Below are positions 11,751 through 25,400 of a DNA stretch of 64,000 bases, one piece after another; positions within the stretch are counted from its first letter, which is position 1; every line of letters starts with the position of its first letter. The notes beneath the pieces are model-generated. The model did no database searches, was not told where the DNA came from, and worked only from the letters and a program-made list of their open reading frames with translations. The stretch comes from Hemicentrotus pulcherrimus. Lineage: Eukaryota; Echinodermata; Echinoidea; Camarodonta; Strongylocentrotidae. The translations under genes were made by a program, and so were the position numbers. The stretch spans positions 20,002-84,001 of the forward strand of contig BEXV01000868.1 in assembly GCA_003118195.1 (NCBI GenBank), read 5' to 3'.

Positions 11751-14700
11751 CTGTAATGCAATGAGAAAAAAAGAAATGAAAATAAATTGCTCTTCAATAG
11801 CTCCATAAAGGAAACCAGTTGAATTTGATTAGATAAGTATATCAGTCAAAAGATACAAGATGTCAAAGATACTTTTGCTTTGTGAAAGTGTTAAAAGAAC
11901 CTGAAAAGGGTAAGTGTAGACCTTTTTATTCCATTGTATCACCAAGTAAGGATACTACCAGAGCCACTAAAACTTAATAACCTAAATATGGCTGCATAAT
12001 CCAATATAATCAAGACTGCATTTTGGAACAAATGTCAACTAGGATAAGTTAGGCTGAAATAAGTTAGGACAAAATAAAAAATGACCTCACAAGTTTGCTT
12101 TCCAAACACTGCCATTGATTCATATTCATAACACACATGAATCCAGCATAAGCTTGCAAAGAATTAGTGTCAGATGCAGCCATAATTGAGTGTGCACAGA
12201 AACAGTACTGTCCCTAATATGTGAACAAAGGAATAAATATTATAACAGCCATCAAATAACCGGGCTTTTGTCTGTTGCGGCTATGACTGAGGGAGCTCAG
12301 AAAGAGTACAGTACCCAACATGTAGCCCTGTGGGATTGCTCAAAGTTACATTATTATTATTATTATTATTATTTTTTTTTTTGGGGGGGGGGGCACTTTC
12401 AAAAGAAAAAGATTCAGGAAACAATATACAATGTAAATAGGACAAAGTGAATGAATAAAATAATTTGACACTTGCGCACCCGACCAGGTAGCCTGGGTAA
12501 GGAACAGGTCAACTTATTGACTCACCAGAGAGGTTTCACAGAGAAGCTTGGTGCCACCGACCAGATTGCCGATGGTCATGTGGAAGTAGGTGTTACCAGA
12601 GCTCCAGTTGGAGATCTTGGTGAATGGATAAGTTGCCAATGGTTCCTAAAAAAACAAAATAATAATTACAGATTTTAATAGTCAGTTAAGTAAATACATG
12701 TTTAATATTTATCAGTGCATATGTATAAGACCACAGTCAAAATTAATGATTGTGTTACAAGAACTGAATAAGTTTGAAAGGGATTTCCCGAAAAAAACCT
12801 ATAGTAGCCTTTGATGTTTGATGCAACAGCGTGAGTTGCATTTTAGTAGCTTAGCATGAGTGAAACTTTATGGCCTACCATGTCCATCAAATCATACATG
12901 GCTTTAGGCCCAATTGCCATAAAATATCCACATATCCAGCACAGATCAGAATGGATACAGTTGGATGTTGTATATATATGTAAATGAACCCTAAGAGTCT
13001 AATCAATTAATATCAGGTGGTGTTGGGCTCATTAATCATGATTTAACAAACTCATAGTTCTGTAAAATGCCCACGTAAAATACATCATGTATAATGATTA
13101 GTTTCTGTAATGTTTAACCCACAGCAGACCAGAAGTTGCCAAAATTTCTGATGTGTCTGTTTCTCTTCCTCAAATACCTACATTCTTACGACAAAATAAA
13201 ATATATATCAAATATCACATAAAGGTTAGGATAGATCTGCTTTTGCAACACTACACTTTTAAATAAAATGCAGCAGTTATGATGGTTACATATTGTGGAG
13301 ATACAAATTATTTATCTTTATGCTTTATATGTATATCACTATCCTTAACAAGATGTGTAAGATATTTGTACCACTCTGTAACTAAACTAAATGTAACACA
13401 ATTTTTCAAAAAGTGACAAAATAGATACACCTCCTTTGCTTCTCAACTCTTCATTTACAATAACGAGTATTCAGATAACCAACATGGTGTAAGAGCAATT
13501 GATTTCTTACCTTGTTTCTTGGATCAATAAGATTGACCCCATGTTTGTTAATGGCAATCAGCAGGATATCTGGAAGATGATTGGCCGATGTTTGCTGTAA
13601 GGAGAAAACAAAACACAGCATGTAAAAAAGGCAGAAAATAACAGCTGCTGCTGTGGATATGATAAGTAGTGCAAAAAGATCAGAAAATGGAATAACAGCT
13701 GTTTGTGAATATAATTGATTATTTTCCTATTCAGGCACAGTGCAGCCAACTAATTTTCATCTCATTAAATGCATGTTTGTTTAAAAAAAAAAAAACAATA
13801 CATAACTGAGAGCAACTGCAAAATATATATATATATACATGTGCAAACAAAACCTGTATATCCCCCTCATCCCTCCTCCCCCTCCACTTATCTTCCCCTC
13901 TCCCCCTTCCCACTCCTTCATTCCCTTTTCTGCCCCTCTCTCCCCGTCCCCTTCTCATCCCCTCTCCTCCCTTCCCCCTCCTTCATCACCCTCACCCTCA
14001 CCTCCCCCTCCTTCCTCCCTTCCTTCCTCCCCCCTCCTCTCCCCACTTCTTCAACATCATGCATCTTGATCCTGTGGCTGTGCATGTGAAAAGACATGCA
14101 GTTCTGAAGACATATGAATAGTTGGTGAAACGCACAGCAAAAGAAAATTAAGTAAACATGAGAAAGGTGGCAATTACATGTAAGGGTTCAAGTCCTATTA
14201 TTTGCTGAAAACCAGAAGGACATTAGCTCAACTTTTGAATGAGATTATTTTAAACTTCATACATGTACATTTATCTGGGTATCTTTTCTGAGGAAGGACC
14301 TTTATTTTTTGCTTAAAGTAAGATTACAGATTTTCTGGAGTTTCAAATTTTAATATCATATATAATACACCTTATTGAGGTTAGGGAAAATACCCGTATG
14401 TTTAAAATTACAGCACACTCTAACATGCATTTCAATTCAGTTCATTTCAAGGCCATGCTTTTTAACATCACATCAAATCCTTTCTTGCTTTGATCATCCA
14501 TTTCATTCCTTGTGATCAGGCCCAACAGATCTTATTGTTTTTGCTAAAAAATTATCCCTCCCCCCCGCCCTCAAAAAAGAATATAATAAAAAGAGGAAAT
14601 TGTTGATTACAATTTCATCAGAAATATTCAGCAGAACACAAGATTATGATTGAATTCATAAATCCTAAACAGGTTACTAATAATAGAATAGATGGCTAAA

Positions 14701-16328
14701 TTGCAGAGCTGCCAACCATTACGTTTTTCCTAAATTATTCTGTTTTTTTATCAAAATTATAGTAGTACATTATTTTTTCATAAATTACATATATATATTT
14801 TTTTTACATATCGCACATCGAACAGCTGCCCTAAAATGTTGATTTGATCACAAATTCTATAAAAAACTAAGGTAAAAAATATTCTCAAAAAGAACAAAAT
14901 ACTGATATACCAAAAAACTTCCTTCTTGTACATAAATCCTAATATGAAAAAAAGAACAGCATGAGGAATGGACATTTCTGCATTGGAAGTGTGACGCACA
15001 TGGTTGTAAGTTTCATTCTAATGAATTCCTTTTTTTTGTTGCTTGAAATCCTTTTTTATTGCCATCATGGTTCCTTTTTTTGGTCGCACAAGGTTGGCAG
15101 CTCTGAAAATAGTATCTCTTTATTATTAGAGAAGATCTAGCTCATGCAGATTTATATGATATAGCTTTATTGTTGTAAAAAACTGAAGAATGAAAACGTG
15201 TTCATGATCGCCATTTGTATATTTATTACTTTTAATTATGATTATTCTTGCTTATTGTGATGGTATTAAGAGCAATAAAAGTCATTCTACATGTTGACAC
15301 CAATTTCACCACAGGCAACTGCTTTCTTCTCTCCATGCTATTATTCTAGCTCCCCTGTACTCTGATAAGGGTGTTACACTATGATCTTCCACATCCAGAT
15401 ACAACGTCAAATGAAATGTGAATGTTTTGTGCAGGTTTTTTTATACTATTATATCCATGTACATGTACCCTTAAATTTCAATCACATATGAAAGAACATA
15501 ATCAAACTCTTAATCTATTTGAACGTTAAAAGGGAAGTCCACTTCTTTATTATCTTTAATGCAGAAATAGCCATGCACACTTATATTTAATTTCATGATT
15601 TTCACACATATAGTTGTGCAGCTTCAGCAAATTTTACATCTCATAATAGGAGGTGTAACAGATATTCAAGCATCTATATATAAAGATGTCATGCACATGC
15701 AGAGAAAAGATTCAACTCACCCCCACCTCAGAATTGTTAATTTGAGGACACTGAATAGGATACATGGTAGACTCTAACATAGAAGACTAAGAAAAGAAAG
15801 AATGGTTCCACACTGAAGTCCCACATTTTGCAAGTAAAAGATAAAAGACTAAATGAAAGAAAGATTCTACAATGTAGTCCCACATAAACAAAGAAATTCC
15901 ATGTGAGAAAGGAGAATAAAACATTGAAATATGCAGAAGTAAAAAAAGTGATGATATTGGCCCCTGAAGAAAAAGCATAACCAAGTAAAGGGGTACCGAT
16001 GATTAAGAAAATGAATGATAAGAAAGTTGAACTTTACTACAATTAAATGTGAATGCATGACATAAAGGAAGAATGTCATAGAAGAATTCTATGAAACAAT
16101 CATCAACAGGATGCTATTGATTACAATCTGTTTATTGTAAAAATTAGAATAGTTACCAACATCATTGTTATCACAAAATCATGACTACATACTTTATGTT
16201 CCATCATCATCACCACAACCATCATCATCATCATCACCGTCATCATCGCCGTCGTCATCGTTGACATCATCATCATCATAGTCGTCATTGTCATCAGCAT
16301 CGTCATCAGCATCGTCAACACCATCATC

Positions 16329-16391
<63 letters not shown>

Positions 16392-16424
16392 TTCATTGTC
16401 ATCTTAGTGGTCATCATTATCATT

Positions 16425-16459
<35 letters not shown>

Positions 16460-19400
16460 TATCATCCTTACCCTGACTTCAAAGAAAGCTGATCCAAAAG
16501 TCTGCCATCTGTAGATGATCTTGAGGAAGGCTATCTTGGCATCGTCCTGTGACTTCCCGGCATGCTTGTTGTAAGCTCCAATGATGGTCTGGAACAGATT
16601 CAAGGATGAAATGAATATAAATTATTTACATACGTGTGCATACTTCCAATCCAGTGATTATGAAGACAAAGGAAGGTCAAGCGTATCAGACTCAACACGA
16701 ACACCGAACACCATACTTGAAATCACTCATTGTATTTGCATAAAATGGAAATAAGTCTAAACAGACCCTATCATGACAGCATAATGCTATAAGAAATAGT
16801 TTTTTAATTTACTGAAAGTCAGAAATATTTTAATGAGAAGTACACAAAAATGTGTAGTATTTTGCACATTATTGAGGATACTCCAAAAAATCATGACCTT
16901 GATCATTTGAAGAGGTTTTTAAATGGTATACCTAAAAACAATGAAAGTCAATAAAACAATGAAAGTCAATAAAACAATGAAAGTCAATATACCATTGCAA
17001 TACATAATATACATACAAAATCTATATGTCTAATACTGTCATATATAATCAATAATGTCCTGTCCCGCTCGAATTATAGTTCCGCATGTTACAATATGTC
17101 CTATGTCTAACATATCTCATGTTAAATTTCTATGCTATTTCAATTCACGAGTGAATGCAATGAATAGAAATGTAAATAGAAAACAGTCACATTCTATTTC
17201 CTTATCATTTTTATAATTGTCATTACTTTCTAAATACTCACCCTCTTCCATTCCTCGGGGGATTGCACCCTCTGTAGGTCAGCAGGGACCAATTCCTTCA
17301 GGAGACGTGGGATGCTTTGGAACTCCGTCTTGTCATTGTCGAAGCGGACCCGGTACTGGAGCGCCGCCAGTTGTGCTGCCTCCTCCTTGCCACACTTGTG
17401 GTAGCCACGCAGCAACTTGGGCAACTCCTGGTGGTAGTGGAAGATGATGTCGGCGTTGCGGTCCTTGCCAGGGACAGTGTTGGTCCAGAGTTTCTTCATG
17501 AAGAACACTTGGTATGTCAGCGGCACACCACCTAGGATAAGGAACAATGTAAAGAGATAATAAAGGCAAGCTCACATAATCACAAATATACACATAATTC
17601 ATACTATTTCACAATTTTCTTCAAAAGGATGTTTTAATTATTTTCACAATTTCAATCCTAAAATAATATTCATAAAATGGTTCTTATCAAAGCAGATTTT
17701 GTTTAGACCTAAAAAACAAACACAGGAATTCAAGATTTTGTAGTAATTGAAAGGAAGAAAGGAGATCTTGAAAACATTTGCTCCCTGGTCAATTTCCAAC
17801 ACTAACAAAAATAATTAAAAAGCAGAATTCTCAACTTCAATCCTGGACTCAACACCAAACATAACCCTAAACCAAATCTACAACCTAATTGCAACCTTAA
17901 CCCCAACCTTATGCCTTTATAAAATAGAGCTCGAAACAGTATTCACATACGACGGAGCACCCACTACTAGAACTAAATGATAGAAGATAACCATTCTTCA
18001 TGCGTGTATCTTACCATCTCGATTTGGCCTTGCTTTACGGATCCAGTCCGTCAGATGGCGGACAAAATCAAAGAAGAAATCACCTTCAGGTACGCTGATC
18101 ACTGCAGGAAAAGGAAACAAATGATGTTGACACATTCAGAACTAGATACAAGAGTATCTTTGGGAAACACATTGGAGAGATGGAGAGCACTGATACTAGT
18201 GAATCAATAAGATGTGTTGTATATAGAGTGGTGAAGTGTGACGTCATAAAAAATATATTTTTGGAATTTCTCATTTTTTTTCTTTATTTCCGAAAGAGTA
18301 CCAAAAATAATGTCCAAATTAATTGTTATTAAACCATTTTTAAGCGGAGAGGTAATGTACTTTTAACATCAAGTGAGTGTTTATTAATTAAGTATTACTA
18401 TGACTTAAATGAATAAAATAATGAATTACGGGCATTCCATGAGCATCATTGTTGTTGAAATCATCAATAAACTTCCATTTAAGGCTCTCCCAGCAAACAG
18501 CATCAATAAAGAAAAAGATCAAACTGTATGTCATGAAATATTTTCAATTTGAAATTCAATCTTTCAGGCTCTCGTTAACAGTATAAAATAAACAGACAAC
18601 AAATTTGATAGCACTCTATCAACAAAGAATTCTTTTTCAAATTTATGGCAGCACAGTCAAAATAATGAAGCATTTGACAAAACTTTCTATAATTACGAAG
18701 ATTTTATTCCTTAATGCCTAAATTCTAGCTCATACCAACATCCAGTCCATCTATAATCCTTGCTTACCTTTATCAACAATCTTGACAAAGAGACTGAACC
18801 CTTCTGGTGAGACAAGTCTCAATCTCGTGCTGATGCTACGGCAGAAGTCCTTGGCCCTGGTTCCAGAGTCTACCTCAAAGGCCTAGAAATGAGATAAACG
18901 TGTCATTGGTCAAGGATGTAAAGAAATCTCAAGTACCGCTATAAAGTTATCTGTCTCTACTGTTAGGACTGTGTTGGTGTGGTGTGTGTTCTTCTTAATG
19001 ATTACATAGTAGGTGGGAATACATAATCAAACTATTTCACTCTTACAATTTCGGGTTTTCAGTATTTCTTTCTTTGTTTGTTTCATTTCAAACAATTTTT
19101 TTTTTTACATGAATTTCTATTTGTCATTTTCTAAACGTTTTATCTAATTTGAAGAAATGTATCAATACGTGCTTGTACAATTATTTATATTTATTTATAT
19201 TGTTTTAATGTATCTTTCAAATGATTTTTCCATATTTGTAATAGTTATTATGCCTTTGTTTTTTTGATGACAAAATATTAAAAAAAACATCTTTCATTAT
19301 GATTATTTGTTTCATGATTAGAGAAAAAAAGGAAAAAAACTTGCAATTACATCTGGGGAGGGATTGTGGAATTTGCCGCACATGACACGGAAGGATCTTC

Positions 19401-22400
19401 AAACTTCAACACTCACCTCATCAGTATCATCAGGAAAGTAGACTTTGTGGAAGATCTGAGTGGTCTTGTGCTGAATAGCCTCGACCTCAACTAGATGAGG
19501 AGGGTACTTGCGCTGGCCAAACCTCATCGTCTTCTGCAGCCGGTTGAGGCAGTTGAGAGCCAGCTGGTGGCGAGCCGAGCGTAGGAACTTGGTGACCTCC
19601 GGTAGCATGGTCTGACTGCAGGCGAAGATACCGGTCAGGAGCCACATCAGCTCCCAGCCACGTTCATTACTCAGTCTGAAACAGAACAGGGAAACAATTG
19701 GTGATTTTTTTTCAAATCCAAAGGGTATTTGATACAGCGCCTTTTACTTGGAGTCTCAAAGCACTGCACACATCAAATCACCAGTTTGGGCCACTTGAAC
19801 ACTTACATTCCACTTCAAACGAAGACCATGTGAGTCAATAAAATTTGACGAATTCAATACAAAATATTCATGTACCATATGAATGAATTTTTTTTGAATG
19901 AATACAAAAATTCCATTCATTCTCTAACAAAAAGAATGGGGTGTCGAATGTTTTCAATCAAGTCAACAGATGAAGCTGTTCCCCTTCTTCTCTCTTGGTT
20001 TCTGATGGGAGGTTAGAAGCGCGTCTAAACTTTCAAGTACATATATGTTTTACCGACTTACACTTTTAAAACTTGAGGGACCTATGGCTGCATATACATG
20101 CATGGCCCTGTAGTCATGAATATAACACACCAAACATACCACTTCAACACATAGGTGAATAATGACTCCATCCTTTCCCTGAGCACCTCAATGCTCTAAA
20201 AACGGACCTTGCTATTCTGTTGATGAAATATAAAATTTCTACCGAGTACTGTCCGGAACATCTTGACACTATAACAACACTCTCACAACAATAACTCCTC
20301 ACATTTTCTACATACACTGTATGGTGTCCAGAAAGGCATGCATGACAAGACATATTGTACAAGCATGTATACCAATGATGATCAGATGAAATGCAAAATG
20401 ATATGTTTCATAAGCTACATGTTACAAAGATAACCCTATCCAAAGAATTTCAAAGACACATGTCCCTAACTTCTTGGTCTTTTGTCCTTTCTAATGTATA
20501 ACACATTGCTCCAGCTACAACTGCCCCACAGCCAGTATCCTACATGTTCAAGTATAAAATTCCTAACTGCAATCTGTAAAAGACACAACTCCTTATCCTA
20601 ACCTTAAAAACAAAATTACTACCCTATCCCCTCTGACAAATATCTGTCACCCTTGTCTTCTCTTGACCTGGATCTATGATCATATTATACTTTATTTACA
20701 CTTCATGTAGGATCCTATTATACTTTATGTAGGGGTGTTGTGGTCTGTTCGATAAGTCTCCAGACAGTGAACCACAAGTTACAGGGGTTCAGATTGCTGG
20801 CCCAGCACTATTACATCCTTTGGCAAGATATTAATCTACATTTGCCACACTCAACAGGCAAGCAGGTACCTGGCTGAATAAATTCCTCAAAATGCTAGGG
20901 AGTCATATTAGCAGCCATGCTATAGCTGGGGAAATAGTTGTAGAGCACCTGGAGTGTCAACTCTGGCAGACATGATTGCTATATAAAAATTACCTACTAT
21001 CATTATTACTCCACTCAGTGATAAATATACCAACTTTCCTATATTCTGATGTAAAAACAAATATTCAATGATTAAACACAACAAAAGTATTTATAATTAA
21101 TTACAAACCTCTGAAGATGTATTAACTAATGTACAATAAATTCTGTGGTGACCACAAACTACAACACTGAATAGTGAGAGATGGGCTTGTTCTTATCCAA
21201 CCTATATAATTTGTGAAGTGTAACTTCAGGGCTGCAAGCTTGTGATGAAAAACATAATTTTGCATAAATTGTTTCCCATCTTGCCCCACACTGCATCACA
21301 AAAACTTTCCATTACTGCATACAAAGTGGTTTGCTTCTTCACTTCATGTGCGACATTGTGTCAATTCAATCTGAAAAATCAAACAAAGCAGCAAGGCATG
21401 GATATGTCTGTGCTAAAAAAAGGTGACACCATTTATCTCACCTAGTAAACCTTCTTGGGTCCTTCAAATCCAACCTTTTAGAGTTTCTTTTTACAAGAAA
21501 AATGTCGCAAAATCAAATGAAGATGTTTAGCTTCTTACAGAAGTTTTGCTTTTCACGACTTGATATACATGTCAAAGATTGTCCACATATAGATAAACGA
21601 TGAAGTTCCACTTTGTTACATACTCCAGCTGGTCTTGCCGTCTCTTTGTGGGTGTGGTGGCAATATTTTTAACCCAAATCATTTACAAACATAAGAATGT
21701 CAGTGAGATATTCTCGTAACAAAGACTTATTTTGATGCTACAGATGATGGAACATTTAGCCCTCTCTTAAAGCCATTACAGTTCTAGCATGAAACAGTGA
21801 CCATTTTGATTAATTAAAATTTTTCAGAGAGTGATTAGAAATATTTATTTTTGGCCATATTCTGATATTATTTGAATTTTAGTGTATATTTGCAAGGAAT
21901 GCTAGATCACAGCTATACACTCCCCTGCACAAGAAACATTCCAGTCTGATGGCTCCTGACATAACAATATCAGCACCTTGCTTTAACAGAGATAGCATGT
22001 TTAGACTGTAGTGTATGCCAATGCTCCTTGCAGGTATAATTCATGTGTAGTGGAGGTTCCACCATTGCAGTTGTTGGAATTTACATACCAGGATGCATAT
22101 ATCTCTCGTCATTAGGCCTATGCATAAATGTAGCTTCATGCAACCAGTGAGGAATGGATAATATTCAATACAAAATTCAAGGCAAATCCCCAAACAGATC
22201 AATAATCAGAAACTCAATGCCTGACATATAACTGCACTTCAACTTCAACCGACTCACCCCAAAATATAATGAAGTCGTCTGAAAAGGATTAATGACAAAT
22301 GGAAAACAACTCAAATGAAAGTAAATCAGATGATAGATGTACGGTCTGAGTAACACCAGACTGAAGCTACAATGTATCATGCCTTGAGATGGAGGGGTTA

Positions 22401-25400
22401 AAGCCTGTTCATATGCAAACCAAATGGTAATAACCAAACCGTGGCATATTTGTTGGTTTATTTACATGTTAACGATTGGAAAGTAGGGTGAAACAAGAGG
22501 ATCTGTGAGCACTGAAGGTCTTAATGTACTAACTTATACACTGTTAAATACAAGAATGTGAATCCCAATTCGCTAAATCTTGCCTTGGCGGTTTACAGGG
22601 GCATATGAGAGCGATGCTTGAGGCTGTCTACCTCCGGCTGATTCGTACAAAGGTCAGTACACATTCCTCCACATGTCTATACAATAAATGTACATGCACA
22701 AGCATGGGTGCAAATTCTTTCTCTCTTTCTCTGTCACCATCTCTCTTACACATGTAGACCCATCTGTCTCTCCCTCTCCAAATTCCTTGATTGCTAAAAA
22801 ATCCAAACAAATGAAGTCACCTTTTTCTGCTGTATAGTTGCTGAAATTGCTTTTCCTCCCCCCCCCTCCTCTTTCACTCTATCTCTCTCTCTCTCTCTCT
22901 ATTTCTTTCTTTCTTTCTNNNNNNNNNNNNNNNNNNNNNNNNNNNNNNNNNNNNNNNNNNNNNNNNNNNNNNNNNNNNNNNNNNNNNNTCTCTCTCTCTC
23001 TCTCTGGCTCCATAACACTGTCCTCCACTTTCCGTGAAGCATATTTCATCAAAAGAACTCACCCATTCCTGTTATCTGTGAGTTGTTTGATGATCTGACA
23101 GTAAACCTCATCCTTGAGGGGCTCCGTCTTCAGCGCTGGCTCATAGATCCTGTCCGTAAGGTCGTTGCCATGTCGGGCAATCCTCTTGCCCGGGAAATCC
23201 CCCATATATCTCAAAATAGGTGCAAAGAAGTCAAGGACAAAGCTACTTGATATTGCGAGTGCATGCAGTCTTTAGAGTATTTAAAGTCTTTAAAGACAGT
23301 GGATGTTAAAGCTCAGGATTCCTTTAATCCATGACTTGATCAGTGAGAAATATTCTATATTCCATTTTTTAACAGTAGTACATTGTTGTTTAATAGTACA
23401 GTAATTTGCTTAATCATGTCCTATTCAAAATGTGTACAGATACGTTTTTCCTGCATACAGAATTTCAAGTTTCATAATTGTAACCACAATTTTCACAAGA
23501 CGGAATCAAGTGACAAGAACTGAAGAAATAATGTGGTATTATAGATGAGTGGTCGTTCTATACAGGTGGTTTGACTATGTTTGTTGGTAAAGGATATCTT
23601 CAAAGACTCTGCAAGCTTCCATTGAGACATCTGAGTTTGGAAGAAGTTTCTTGAGAAGTGGCTGTCTAATGGGTTCCTTGGCATGGTTCCAGATGGTCTC
23701 CCTGGTACGACGCATGGCCTTCCCTATGGTGCGCTTGGGTGGAGGTCTGAAAGTAAGATGCATTGAGAGAGAAAAGTTTAGTTTCCTGTTCCCCCTTCAC
23801 TCTTACTCTGTATCTCTGTTTGTCTGGCTCTCCGCCTGTCTGTCTGTCTATCTGTTTCTCTGTGATCCTTGTTTTTCTACTTCTATTTCAAACAACCTTT
23901 TTTTCTGTCTGTCTCTGTTTTTACTTGACTGTACCAAACTTGAAATCATCTTTGAATTAGTTCAGTGTCTATTTTTATCTGTTTTTTTTTTCTTCTTTTT
24001 TTCTTGTAGTTCATCGTTGATGCCTGGCCTATTTTCGAGTTCCATTATAAGTTTCCTTTTAACAGTTTTAAAGTTCAAATTAAATCTTTAACACAAAAAT
24101 ATAAGCTGACATTCATGCTAAACTGGATGTGACATTTACACACAAAAAAACAATAGTGGAGATACCAAATGGTCTACTATAATAATCAATAAAAAAATAG
24201 AAGTAAAGTCATTATAATATGATATTCATTTGTACATGTATTAAAAAAATGTCATTCATAGATTGACTTTTAAAAAAACTGGCCTGTATGAGGGTCCAAA
24301 AAATGGGGGAAAAAAAGAAGTAAAATAAACTGGTACCTGAAATGATCAATGGAGAATTCTTCCAGTGTATGTTGTTTGTTTGGTATATCCTGACTCATGG
24401 CAATATCAGCAGGTCCAATGGTTCGGTCAGCCATCTCCGCAGGGTGCATTGTGAACAAAGACTGGAACATAACAATCATGGGAGGGTGGGGGATTTGAAA
24501 TGAAACATTTTTCAAATTGACAGAAAAAGATGGTTTTATTTCTATTTTGTTAAGATTCCCAATAACTATAACCACATTTTTTGCATTTAGACACTAATAC
24601 GGAGTAAACAATCTAAAGTAAAAATAATAGAAAATAATCTTTTTTATATATAACTAAAAAAGTAAATGATGAAGAAAATATATGTTTAATTAAGAAAGAT
24701 TGTTTAAACGGATGGATTTATGGTGTGTAAAAATCTTTGAAATATAGGTGTTTTTATAACCCCCACATTTTGAGTAAATCACATTTCTGATTTCTAATAT
24801 CCAACTTTCAAATATATGTAAAAGAATTTGTTACTTCAAACTCGTAATGAAAATTATATCATTAAAAAGGTCTTTACAAGCTGATACATATGTGGTCATG
24901 ATATTAAAATTCTCCATTGACACCATCAACAATTTTATCACCATCAGCCTGATGATAATTATCATCATCCTCATAATTTTCATCATCACTACATATATCA
25001 ACATCCTCCTCCTCCTCCTCATCACCACCACTATACTATGGCTATCATAGTCACCACCACCGCCACCACTGCCACCACTGCCGACACCACCAGCAGCATT
25101 ACCATGAAGTTAAACCCCCATCGACTTACCACAACCTCATTTGGTGGTTTAGTCTTGGTTGGCATCACATAGACGCAATCTGCAGGGAAGTCCCCCTTCT
25201 GTCCCGTGCGGTCATTCTGACCATAACACCATCCCTGGTTCATCCCCTGGTCACCGTTCTCTTGCTCCAGGATGATCAGATCTCCACGCTGGAAACTCAG
25301 ATAAGATGACCCTTGACCTGTGGATAATATTCAGAAACATAACATTATACAAATGATACACAGCAGTGAGGGCATTAGTAAGAATTACCCACACGAGGTA

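Noticed and set aside
13769..14089. 106-codon Pro/Ser-rich ORF
   Set aside because: It is a translated polypyrimidine tract without splice or family support.
16121..16603. 160-codon ORF with a poly-Met run
   Set aside because: It is exon 40 read through its donor into a GAT microsatellite.
17217..17535. Plus-strand ORFs opposite exon 39
   Set aside because: Antisense shadows of a conserved coding exon.
22919..22988. A missing exon in the assembly gap
   Set aside because: Exons 35 and 36 already join in phase and cover the family sequence without a missing piece.
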